Shown here: one piece after another, positions 11,160 through 21,794 of the stretch
How positions within the stretch are numbered: position 1 is the stretch's first letter
How the letters are laid out: each line of letters begins with the position of its first letter
From: Laburnicola sp. R22_1
Lineage: Eukaryota > Ascomycota > Dothideomycetes > Pleosporales > Didymosphaeriaceae
DNA: 64,000 nt
Assembly (NCBI GenBank): GCA_014281115.1
Contig: JACONQ010000001.1
Span: 4,092,001-4,156,000 of the forward strand
Reading direction: 5' to 3'
Made by a program: the position numbers and the translations under genes
The notes under the pieces: generated by a model
What the model was told of the DNA's origin: nothing
Database searches by the model: none
The model's input: the letters and a program-made list of their open reading frames with translations, nothing else

Positions 11160-11867
11160 TACCTCAAAATATACACTTCCATGTCTATAATAGTAAAAGT
11201 ACCATGGTACAGCTCGTGATCGACTCCATCATGAGGGGCCGATTTGCACGTGCTCTCCCCAAACGGCCACTAAACTTGTCTCACTGCTTTACCTTGTTTC
11301 AAAGCGTTTTCTAGCACCCCTACAGCTTTCCATAACAGCGTTATACCGTGTACCGAGAGTGCCCGAAGTCTTCTTTCAGATAATAGTAAAAGGGATTACT
11401 GCTATTATTTATACTCTTTTTGTTAGAAACCTCTTAGTCGCCTTAAAAAAAACCATATGATAAAGTAATGTAAGTAAATCGAACAGTCCATTGACCATGG
11501 GAATATAAATCTACTACATATTTCATTTAGGTGGAATGTTGCTGAATACACAGGATAATCTTGATGGAGTGAACCCCACAACAGCGAGAAACAGTATCTG
11601 TCAGGCGGCCATGCGTGTATGAAAAAAGCCTTACGAATGATTTCCGAAACACAAAAACATAATTGCAATCCGCGCAAGAACCCTGTATACTCGCCATCAC
11701 CAGCCCAATGATTTCCCTCCCATCTCAACTACACGCCTATTCAACGCCATCCCTGAAACCTTCAACGGCGGATAATCCCACGAAGGGCTCCAGAGCACCC
11801 TAAGAGAACGTCACACGCCAAATTCCCTCATCAACCACATCTCTTAAACAAAGAATCCTTCGAACTC
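11160..11867. other. intergenic with one dispersed-repeat copy
   Basis: About 700 bp between the transposon and the 3' end of the DUF2235 gene. It holds one copy of a short repeat (see 11380-11460). The 101-aa reverse frame at 11423-11728 overlaps this repeat and shows no family features, so I do not call it a gene. Confidence 0.5.
11380..11460. repeat. dispersed short repeat B, copy outside the AT-rich block
   Basis: The string from about 11384 (aatagtaaaagggattactg) through gttagaaacctcttagtcg and a run of A then ccata is closely similar to 62490-62570 and 62740-62815 in the AT-rich block. It also matches, in reverse orientation, 57895-57965 and 60555-60625. This copy has more G/C at the differing positions (for example cctcttagtcgcc versus tctcttagttaat), so it looks less mutated. 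Confidence 0.7.
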
Positions 11868-13412
11868 TCAGTCCTCACTTCTCTCCTTCCCAAACACACG
11901 CCCCCAGAACAAAAAGCTCTCATACGTCTGACTCGGATACCTCGTCGTCTTACCCCACTGACTCGGTTCATTCATACGCGCCAGCTCCTCAATACTGGGC
12001 AGAAACTTCGTCTCACCATCCACCATAACACACTCAGCGTCGGTATAAGGGTAGATATCTGCCGTCGTGCCTGGTATACGTCGATCCGCAGTGGCAGTAA
12101 GAATGCCGATGATGGTCTTGATACCCATGAGATCCTGGATATTGTCTCCTAGCCGGGGGAAAATCTTGTTCAGAGACGCCGTGATGAACCTCGAGGAGCG
12201 CTGGATTGCGCCGAAGATGACTCCACCGGGGGCATACGCTATGACGTCGCCGTAGATGTCGCCGCTGCCGGTCCTGTGTTCCGACACGGTTGGTCCGGCT
12301 GCGAGAAAGTCGAGGAACCTTTGATCGAGTTTCTGGATCTGGGCGTCTGCGTCCGGAATCAGAGGGTTGTTTGACCCGTCATCGACTTGTCGGACGCCTT
12401 CGACTATCCATCGCACTACGGCATCGGAGAGGATTTCGTTCGGATAGATGGTGCGTGAAAGTAAGTCCGGCAACCAGCCCAACACGTCTTCAACCCAGTT
12501 CATAGGACTCTGTCTCACAAAGCGGAATGTCATTCTCCCGAGATCGTAATGCGTGCCCGGAAACCACTTCTGTTTCACAATAACTTTCGCCTTCCCACCA
12601 GCGTCGTCGGAGTCTTCAGGAGGAAAGATAAGACAGGGTTGGAAGATCCAAAGTCTATCATGCATACTAGGGGCGTGGTAGACATTCTGCACGACGGTGG
12701 ACACATTCTGATCGAAGAACTCAAAGGGACTCCAATCAAAACCAATCCCCGCATTCAGTCGCGGAATGCCGAGCGCCCCAACCGTGTCGATGAGACCCAT
12801 GAACCGAATTGGCCGTTTGACCTGCCATACCCTCTCCTCAAGCCCCTTCCACCTCTGGCATTCCTCCGATTTTGGAGCATCGATAGGTAGATTAGAGCGG
12901 TACGTTCGGAAAACCTCATAGCACAGACGCTGGACTTCGACCTCGGAGTATTCGGGGAGCCGTTTTATGATTCCGCAGTTATTGATCATGCCAGCTACAC
13001 ATCGGACGGTAAAGGCGCCACGGCTAAAGCCAAAGAGCCAGATTTCGTGCTCGTCAGTGTAATTATCCACAATAAACCTGTACACGGATATACATTCATC
13101 GGAAATGGAAGATGCTGTGGCGCCGTCCCAGATGTACTCGAGGAAGGTTTTGTTGAGGCCGACGCCTTCTTGATAGCCAGCGGTGATGTCAGGGGTCGTT
13201 GTGGAGCGAGCCACAGTATTATGTACTCTGATGGGATGGACCTTTGCGAAGGTTTCGTGCTCGATGTATTGCACTTCGCCGATCATGTTGGCGAGCTGTC
13301 GGATGTTGCTTGCAGGCGCGTCTGCAACAGTGGTTTCGCGGCCGACCCATGTTCCATCACAGAATACGGCCAGGCGCTTTGGTGGGCGAGAGTGTCCTGT
13401 CATCGGCGGCAT
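11868..13412 (-). CDS. DUF2235 alpha/beta-hydrolase-like protein
   Basis: A 514-aa frame from the ATG at 13412 (a longer frame reaches 13463 but begins with GTG). The N-terminus KRLAVFCDGTW is the hallmark opening of the DUF2235 family. Residues 127-133 (LFGFSRGAF) give a G-x-S-R-G nucleophile elbow with Ser130 as the likely catalytic serine. Family members are predicted serine hydrolases related to phospholipase-like Tle1 effectors; in fungi their substrate is usually unknown. No signal peptide or membrane segment is evident, so it is probably intracellular. The length is normal for fungal members and no intron is needed. Function beyond hydrolase is inference. Confidence 0.85.
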   Translation of the reverse strand: MPPMTGHSRPPKRLAVFCDGTWVGRETTVADAPASNIRQLANMIGEVQYIEHETFAKVHPIRVHNTVARSTTTPDITAGYQEGVGLNKTFLEYIWDGATASSISDECISVYRFIVDNYTDEHEIWLFGFSRGAFTVRCVAGMINNCGIIKRLPEYSEVEVQRLCYEVFRTYRSNLPIDAPKSEECQRWKGLEERVWQVKRPIRFMGLIDTVGALGIPRLNAGIGFDWSPFEFFDQNVSTVVQNVYHAPSMHDRLWIFQPCLIFPPEDSDDAGGKAKVIVKQKWFPGTHYDLGRMTFRFVRQSPMNWVEDVLGWLPDLLSRTIYPNEILSDAVVRWIVEGVRQVDDGSNNPLIPDADAQIQKLDQRFLDFLAAGPTVSEHRTGSGDIYGDVIAYAPGGVIFGAIQRSSRFITASLNKIFPRLGDNIQDLMGIKTIIGILTATADRRIPGTTADIYPYTDAECVMVDGETKFLPSIEELARMNEPSQWGKTTRYPSQTYESFLFWGRVFGKERSED

Positions 13413-14687
13413 GACGATGAGAAAATGGTCTTGAAAAGTAGCGGATCTCTCTACAAGCACCACTTTCGTTAATCGACGGTCGATGTTGGCCGAGGAAATT
13501 CGCGTCCTCTCTTTAATGTTAGGAGGGGAAAGCTTCTGGGAGGCCGCGGGTCAGGGCTGAATCTGACCGAAGAGTCCGGCCTTCTCTGAATGGTGTGGCG
13601 CGTGCCGATGCTCTAAAGCTTATGTTGGTGTCACGAGCATTATTAACCGGAACTGGGTTTAAATTTGGGAACAATACGAGTTTGCAACCACAGCTGACCG
13701 CTGAATGAGGAGATGTGGCTGAGGAAAGGCGCGTGGCAAGTGGACAGCTGAAACATGGCCTACTGGTGTTTTAGCAGATCCCGTGACGTCATAGACCGGC
13801 ATGAAATAGAGCTTCATAGACCAAGGGTCCGTCACATTCGCGTGTCGTACTTATGATGAATGAATGAAAATAAACAACTATGCAGCTTCGTGGTTTGAGC
13901 CATGCCTGAGGAGCCGCATTTTGTGGACAGATTTGCAAAAAAAGTGTGGGGTAGTCGGGCGTTTGCAATTGTTTTCCTAGGTGTGACTTGTATGGCTGTC
14001 GAGGTCGCGAAGTGATCCAAACCCATGTTTCAGCAGCGATTTCACAATATAGTGTACGCGAGAAGTAGCGATGGGACAATGGAGATGCATCGCAGTGTTG
14101 GTACAATGTCTTGGATCTCTTCTCGCTGTCCAAGTACCTCCTCTCCTCCGCATGCTTTCTCATCCGTAAGAGCGAGACACAACAAGGGGCGAAGAGAAGC
14201 AAAGCGTGGTGCTGTTAAAAGTGCACAAGCTGTTGAGTATGTGGTATTGGTGGTATCGAGGTGGATGCGGCGGAATAGGTACCTTAGGCTTAGAACACGG
14301 CGAGAATGCGAAGAGCACCCAGGCTTTGAGAAGGAGTAACGAGACTGTGGTAGTTATTTAAACAATTCGATCAATGGATTCAGTTGCCACTGGTTCTCGT
14401 GGCCGTGGGAATGGAGTACGGAGAAAGCGGTGCGCGGATCAAGGTTCAGCCGGAACCGAAGGCTTGGCATCAATCGGGGCTATCGGAGCTTTGGATGATG
14501 CTAGGATTTCGAGGTTGCTAATCAATCGCGTCGCCACTACCTACTAATCATTCACCTTTCCTTTACGCCCGCCCATCTGCTGCAAGCCTCTGTTCCATCC
14601 TGAGAGGCATTGCGGGCGCTCATTCCATCTGGCTCGCTACCAATTCATCTTCCCCCCAAGCAACACGCGCCGCAATCGGGACACGCG
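13413..14687. other. divergent intergenic region, nothing identified
   Basis: About 1.3 kb between the start codons of the DUF2235 gene (leftward) and the Lon gene (rightward), so it should hold both promoters. Short frames such as 13789-14202 (-) and 14025-14339 (+) overlap each other on opposite strands and show no family character. Confidence 0.5.
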
Positions 14688-17600
14688 ATGCTTCACGGAC
14701 AGCACCTGCCGTGGCGGGCAGCTCTTCGCCAGGCGTCGCGCTCGACTCCCCGGGCCGCGACTTCCCACGCCTCCTCGCCGTTCCTGCCCGCTCAATGCAC
14801 GGCATCATTTGCACGCTGTCCGCGCAGATGCACGTCGCCGCCCGCCGCGTTGCTCTCTTCGCGCAGCTTCTCGATGTCGCTAAGGAGACCGAAGGAGCAG
14901 AAGCCGAAGACGCCCCCCGAAGCCCCAGAGGACGGCAAGGAGGAGAGCGAGGAGGATCAGAACAAGCCCAAGGTGCAGGAAGAAGCAGAGGATGTGGAAG
15001 CAAAGCCCAAAACACCAGACCCAATTCCAAAGGCCAGCGGCGCCAAGGGAAGCTCCGCAGGAGAGGGCGCGGGTGCTTCTGGCTCCGGGGGCGAAGGGGC
15101 CAGCAAGAAGCGCAAGCAGCCAGAACGGGCATTGGTCAAGCCCTCGATACCGGAGGTCTATCCACAGGTCATGGCGTTACCCATCGGGAAACGGCCCCTG
15201 TTCCCCGGTCTGTACAAGGCTATCAACATACGCAACAAGGAGGTCGGCCAGGCCATTGCTGAAATGGTCAAGCGCGGACAGCCCTACATCGGTGCCTTCT
15301 TGCTCAAGGACGACAATGCCGACAAGGACGTCATCGATGACCCGAACGAGGTGTACGATGTCGGCACATTCTGCCAGATCACGAGCGCCTTCCCTGTTGG
15401 CGCTGACGACAATTTTGGCATGACCTGCGTGCTATATCCTCACCGGAGGATTAAGATGACCAGCTTGAAGCCGCCCGGGGCAGATAACCCGCAGGAGACC
15501 TCGGCACAGGGCATGTCTGTGGTGGAAAACACACTCGGGGAAGCAGCCGTCAAAGAGTCGGGGGGTGACCAGCCGAATGGTGATGTGGTGGCGAGCTTTG
15601 AGGAGAACAGCCCCGAGGCTGTTAAAGCGCCTCACTACTATGAAGCGACGTCATTCCTCAAGGGCAAACAAGTCAGTATTGCCAACGTGGAGAACCTCCC
15701 CGAAGAACCATGGGACTCGAAGAACAACAAGGCCATTCCAGCGCTCGTCAGCGAGATTGTGAACACTTTCAAAGCCGTCGCCCTTTTGAACCCGCTATTC
15801 CGCGATCATATCGCCACCTTCTCCATGCAGTCAACCACCAATGTTGGCGATGATCCGGTTAGGTTGGCCGACTTTGCAGCTGCGGTGGCACAAGCGGACT
15901 CTAGCGAGCTGCAGGAGACACTCGCGGAGATGAATATTGAGCAGCGATTGAGCAAGGCTCTGCTTGTGCTTAAGAAAGAGCTCATGAATGCGGAGCTGCA
16001 GTCAAAGATTGTCAAGGATGTGGAGAACAAGATTCACAAGAAGCAGCGCGAATACTGGCTCATGGAGCAGATGAAAGGCATCAAGCGCGAGCTCGGCATC
16101 GAGTCGGACGGAAAAGACAAGCTTATTGAGAAGTTTAACGAAAAAGCCAATAAGCTTGCCATGCCCGAAGCGGTAAAAAAGGTGTTCGACGAAGAGATGA
16201 GCAAGCTCTCCCATCTGGAACCTGCGGCCTCCGAATTCAACGTTACGCGCAACTACCTCGACTGGCTTACACAGCTTCCCTGGGGTCAGAGAAGTGCCGA
16301 GAATTTTGGCATTAAGCATGCGCGAGAGGTGCTTGACGAGGATCATTACGGCTTGAAGGATGTCAAAGACCGCATTCTGGAGTTCATTGCAGTCGGCAAG
16401 CTGCGTGGCACCGTCGAAGGAAAGATCTTATGTTTAGTCGGGCCCCCGGGTGTTGGTAAGACCTCGATCGGAAAGTCCGTGGCTCGAGCTTTGAACCGAC
16501 AATACTACCGCTTCAGTGTTGGTGGTCTATCGGACGTGGCGGAGATCAAAGGACATCGCAGAACATATGTTGGCGCCTTGCCTGGTCGCATTATTCAAGC
16601 ACTCAAAAAGTGTCAGACCGAGAATCCTCTCATTCTGATCGATGAGGTGGACAAGATTGGTCGTGGACACAACGGTGACCCATCATCGGCATTGCTTGAG
16701 CTCCTGGACCCGGAACAGAATAGCAGCTTCCTAGACCACTACCTCGATGTGCCAGTCGATCTGTCCAAGGTACTGTTCGTATGCACGGCAAATATGACGG
16801 ACACGATCCCTCGTCCACTCCTCGACCGTATGGAAATGATTGAGCTATCCGGTTATGTCGCAGACGAAAAAATCGCAATTGCAGAACGCTACCTCGGACC
16901 GCAGGCCAAGGAAATCAACGGTCTCAAAGAAGCGGACGTCATTCTGGAGAAGGAGGCCATTGTCGAATTGATCAACAAATACTGCCGCGAATCAGGTGTC
17001 CGGAATCTCAAGAAGCAGATAGAGAAGGTGTACAGGAAGTCCGCTCTGAAGATCGTAACTGATCTCGGCGAAGAGGCATTCCCGGAGTCGGAAGCGCTGA
17101 CCGAGGAGGGCAAGGCCGCACAACAACAAGCCGAGAAGGACGAGACAGATGTTAAGGAGACACCCGAAAACATCGGAACCGAAACGACAGAGAAACCGCG
17201 CGTAGCTCTCAAAGTTCCTGACAGTGTGCACGTGTCTATCAATAAGGGTAATCTCAAGGACTATGTCGGACCACCTGTCTTTACATCAGACAGGCTGTAC
17301 GAAGTTGCCCCTCCTGGTGTCGCCATGGGTCTAGCCTGGACCTCTATGGGCGGCGCTGCGCTCTACGTCGAATCCATTCTGGAGAAGGCTCTGTCAAGCT
17401 CCTCATCTCCAGGGCTTGAGCGCACTGGTTCCCTCAAGAACGTCATGAAGGAATCCACCATCGTCGCATACTCTTTCGCTAAGAGCCTACTCGCACGCGA
17501 CTTCCCCAAGAACAAGTTCTTTGAGCACGCACAAATACATCTCCACTGTCCGGAAGGAGCAACACCTAAGGACGGACCGAGCGCCGGCGTAACAATGACA

Positions 17601-18044
17601 ACAAGTATGCTGGGTCTCGCGCTGAACACCAGGGTCAAGGAGGGTGTGGCCATGACCGGTGAACTTACGGTGACAGGGAAGGTGCTAAGGATAGGAGGGT
17701 TGAGGGAGAAGACGGTCGCCGCGCGACGAGCCGGCGCCAGCATGGTTATCTTCCCCCAGGATAATATGTCGGATTGGCTTGAGTTGCCTGAAGTATGTTT
17801 TCACATTGAAAAGCGTACCAGGTCAGGTTGCTAACACGTGTCACAGAACATCAAGGAAGGCATCGAAGGCCACCCCGTCTCCTGGTACCGCGAAGTCTTT
17901 GACCTTGTCTTCCCAGACCTCGACAGGGATGCAACAAACAAGCTGTGGGAGAAGGAACTAAAGAACAAGAAGGGCGATCGCAAGAAGAAAGAATACAAGA
18001 AGAGAGAAGAGGAGGAGGAGGAGAGCGGCGATGACGATGATTGA
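14688..18044 (+). CDS. pim1: mitochondrial Lon protease (Pim1 type)
   Basis: Two exons, 14688-17792 and 17847-18044, give about 1,100 aa. The 54-nt intron has a gtatgt donor, a ctaac branch site and a cag acceptor, and splicing yields L-P-E-N-I-K-E-G in frame. An Arg/Ser/Ala-rich N-terminus without acidic residues is a plausible mitochondrial presequence. An acidic/lysine-rich linker and the LON substrate-binding domain follow. The AAA+ module has Walker A GPPGVGKT (from about residue 585) and Walker B LILIDEVD. The protease domain has the D-G-P-S-A-G serine (about 965) and the lysine of R-E-K-T-V-A (about 1008), 43 residues apart as in bacterial Lon. It degrades misfolded and oxidised matrix proteins using ATP. 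The C-terminal tail is Lys/Glu/Asp-rich. The open frame extends upstream of 14688, but only from a TTG. Confidence 0.95.
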
Positions 18045-18470
18045 ACCGCAAACAGACTCGTAGTGGAGGAGAGGTGTACGATATGTATAGGGAAGATGTG
18101 AAGATGATGAGCAACGCATTTCAGGCGTTAGTTACATTTTGGGCATTTGCTTCAAGAACGTTGCATATGGGCTGGGCTCTGGCCCCTTTTCACGATACAA
18201 GCGCTCTCTTCTCTAGCGTATAGATAGAGCTTGCATAGATAGTAGGTTATGAATAACACTGTATAATATTACCATATTCAGCTTCACGCCAATGTTGCTT
18301 CCTCAAACTGGGTATTTGGTCCGTGCGTAAGTTACGTCATCTCTCTCTGCTGTTCCATTAGGGTCACCCCGCCGGACCGCTCAGCTTCTCCCGGATCGCT
18401 CACCGACAAATCTTCCAATCGGGCTCAACCATTTAGGAAATCAACGGTCCATCAATACACTCAACCAACC
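18045..18470. other. intergenic (Lon 3' end / next promoter)
   Basis: About 425 bp between two genes on the same strand. It holds AT-rich sequence with a possible poly(A) region near 18240-18280 and pyrimidine-rich DNA just upstream of the next ATG. Nothing else seen. Confidence 0.5.
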
Positions 18471-20304
18471 ATGGAGGTGCTCATGAAGAAAGTCGACGAA
18501 TACGTCGACTCTCTCGCCCCGCAGATCCAACCCCGCATCACCTCCGAGCTCGATGTCTTCCAACAAAAAACAATCGATAGCTTGGAAACGCAAGTCATTG
18601 ACGCTTTTCGCTCGCTGTTCAACAAGAACGGCGATGGTTCCGGCGCCGAAAGGGGAATGAACGACACGGCTCCAGATGCTTATGGTGGATTGTCTTTGCC
18701 TTTCGCAGATGAGATCGCCGGCTTGACGCGCAGCTTCGGCAAAATATCTGATGAGGCGGGTGACGACCTACGTGAGATTTTCAATCTGACAGAAGGACGC
18801 GACGGTCCACAGGCGCAGTCTCGTGGTCTAGAATCTTCGAGGGGCGGAGGCGCAATGGGGTTCCTCTCCACAGCGCTTGGTGCTGTGCAAGACCATCTTG
18901 AAGATAACAACAGAGGATCAGGCAACTCAGGAATTCAGCTTGACGGCCTCCTCGGCGTACTTAGCAATACCGTCAAAGATGCCTCACGCAATCCGGAAGA
19001 GAAAGCACGCCTCATTAGTCCCGAAATCAAAGAGAAAGTCGCCGTGAAGCTGCGCGAGCAACACGCGCCTATCGCGGAGCAGTTTACGAAGATTGCACTG
19101 GAGCACATCAAGCGTTGGTTGCGCGGGAATACGAGTTCGCGGGACGTGGGCGATGGCGCGAAGGCAGAGATCGAAGACCAAGTTAAAGGTCTGGTGAAGG
19201 GCATCGGCAGCTTGTTTGGGAGTAAAAGTGGTTCTAACGAGGGTTCCTCGAGATCCTTGGGGGATCGAGCGCCTGGTGATGATGACGGGGAGCGAAGCGG
19301 CGGCTTCTCCAGGGTTATCAGCGATAAGCTGAGTACGGGGCTTGCGAAAGTCCATCGGGAAGTCCGGCTCGAGTTCCGGAAGATCCTGGGCGCCATTGAA
19401 CGCCAATTATTTGAGATGCTCCCGGATGCATTCCAACGCCCCTTGGAGAAGATTCTCGGTGGTAATCCCTTTGACTCAAAGCTCGACGGCAACGCGCAAA
19501 CGGACCGCGGTTTCGGGGACGACATCAAGAGCAAGCTCATCAACAAAGTCCGCGACCTCGTGCGGAAGATTCAGGAATCTTTGCGAGAGGGGATCCTGGG
19601 CGTGGTCAACGGTGGCCACCGCAAGTTCGAGCGCGAAAGCTGGGTTTTTGTGCAAGACATCGTGGAGAAGAAGGTGCAGAGGTATCTGCCCGATGTGAAG
19701 ATTTCGGTCCCGGACGATATCGGCAATGAAGGCAAGTTCACTACATACTTCTATATGAAAAAAGGGGCTAACTTTCGCAGGTGTTAGTGTGGGTGCGCCG
19801 ACATCTGGAGCGCAACTCGGCCAGTGGACGGGACAGCCTAGACCTACATCGCAAGAGGGACACCATGGACGCCCTGTGCACGAACAACACGGAGCACAAG
19901 GATATCCCCAGCAAGGATATGCTCCTCCCCCACAAGCCCAACAACACCAAGAATACCGACCCGAGTACAGAGAACAGTATCCCGAACATCGGCAAGACTA
20001 CCGACCTCCCCAAGAATACCGACCACCCCAGGACAGTTATCCTCAGCAACACCAGGCAAATCCACCCCATGGCTACCCACGAGAGCAGGCTTATCCGCAG
20101 CATCAGAATTGCCAGCCGAGCGGAGGGTACCAGGGCGATCAAGGATATCCGCCACAGCCACATGAAGGCTCGCACCAGGGGCAGAGTTACGAACCTCCGC
20201 AAGGCTACCAACAAGGTCATGCATACGGACAAGATCAAGGGTACAGTCAACAGGGCCATGGCTATGGACAGGGCCAAGGGTATGGACAGAATCCACGGTA
20301 CTGA
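18471..20304 (+). CDS. conserved-looking protein with Q/P/Y/G-rich prion-like tail
   Basis: The ATG at 18471 sits in a strong context (accATGg). Exon 1 is 18471-19731 and exon 2 is 19781-20304, about 594 aa. The 49-nt intron begins GCAAGT, a GC-AG intron, has a gctaac branch site and ends cgcag; only this donor keeps the frame (phase 1). Residues 1-420 are mainly helical and charged, with no transmembrane segment or known motif that I can name. The tail from about 425 is dominated by Gln, Tyr, Pro, Gly and His with repeated Q-G-Y-x-Q and E-Y-R-P units, as in low-complexity phase-separating regions. I do not recognise the family. Coding is supported by the long coherent frame and splice phase. 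Confidence 0.75.
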
Positions 20305-21794
20305 TAGCATCGTGCTGGAGAGGTTGCCATGCATCTTTATCGTCTCGGTGAGCCACTGTGAGCATTCGAATTGGTAGCATGATTACGAAGTTTCAAAATA
20401 TCCATACGATATGAACTAGTCAAACCGTTCTACCGTTACTGAACATAGGTTTCCATGTCTTTTCTAGCAACTTCACTTACTTGGGCGTGCAGAGTAAAAT
20501 ACTATTCAAAGCTCTTCCCAATCTGGAATGCTAAGAAGTAAACATAGCCTTTAACCCCGTCCCATCTATGATACAGCATACCTCCCGCATCTACATCTCA
20601 ATCTCTCAATCTCTTCCTTGATCTCATGTCAAGCCCCTTTTAGTTAACCCGGCAAAGCAAGCTTCTTAGCACTCTTGTGTAGAAGTAGAAGGTGATAAGA
20701 TGTACACAAGCTAACAAAGCAAGCGCCAACTTAGATAATTCTTGACCTGACCTGGTTGTTGTACTAGAAAGCGGGATATAGAACAACACCCATCTTATCT
20801 ATAGAAAGACAGACACACATCACACATGACTCCTCCTCTATATACTAATAGTATTCTTCTCTCCTCCTGTTACTATACCTTTCATTTGGGCCCCCTCTTT
20901 GCTGCTACAAGTAGATAAAGTATATAAAGATAGATATATATGTATACGTTACTTACTTTTTCCCCCCTCTGTGGTACGTAAGAAGTATAAGTTTAAATCT
21001 GGCTCTAATGAAATATCAGACAGCCTTGTTGCAGACTTTCACCCATACCTGAAATAGAACAGAACAGAACAGAATAGCATGTATACATATCCCTATTGCA
21101 AAATCAACAACACCCACTACAAAGCACAGCAATCGCTCCATATAAAGCTAACAACCGCAAACAACTTGGAGACTTCAACCAGACGCACCCTCTCCTCTCC
21201 TCTCCTCTTTCCAGAGTAGATAGCATCACAGCGTCAAACATCACACACACACACACATATAACAGCCACACAAACATACCTCCCTATCCAAAATAAAATA
21301 AAATTCCCCACACTACCCCCCAACTCCTATCAAAACACCAAAACACCTAAGAATCCCACTCTACCTAACAGCTAGCTACAAATGTCCCTAATCCGAAAAA
21401 AAGCCCTAAACCAAAATGCCATGCCGTGCCATATCAAGTTGACCCAATATCCTTCCCAAAAAGCACCAAAACCAATCCCAAGACCAAGACCAAGACCAAA
21501 AAAAAACCATCAAGGCGCGAACCTCTGCCCTCCACAAGAAAAAAAAAGCATAGTCTTTATTCGCCGTGACGTCAACCAAGAAAATCTTACAGTCATCCTC
21601 GTGCGCAAAAAGAAAGAGAAAAAAAGAGGGAGAACCTTGGAATAGGACGGACGGGTTGAAAGAAAGCAACAATGATGATGAGAAGAGGAGCAACGAACGA
21701 GTGGAAAAAGTTAAAGTTTGTATTTGGTTGGAGGGGGCGTTAGTGGGGGGCATAAAAAATGTTGGCGGGATGAAACATGTAGGTAGTGGAGTGC
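20305..21794. other. convergent intergenic region with simple repeats
   Basis: About 1.5 kb between two genes that point towards each other. It contains AT-rich sequence, an (AC)n run at 21242-21257 and an A/C-rich stretch around 21290-21600. Frames here (for example 21382-21645 +) are low-complexity and unsupported. The long 3' flank could be untranslated sequence of either gene. Confidence 0.5.

Noticed and set aside
11423..11728. 101-codon reverse frame beside the transposon
   Set aside because: It overlaps a dispersed repeat and has no family features.
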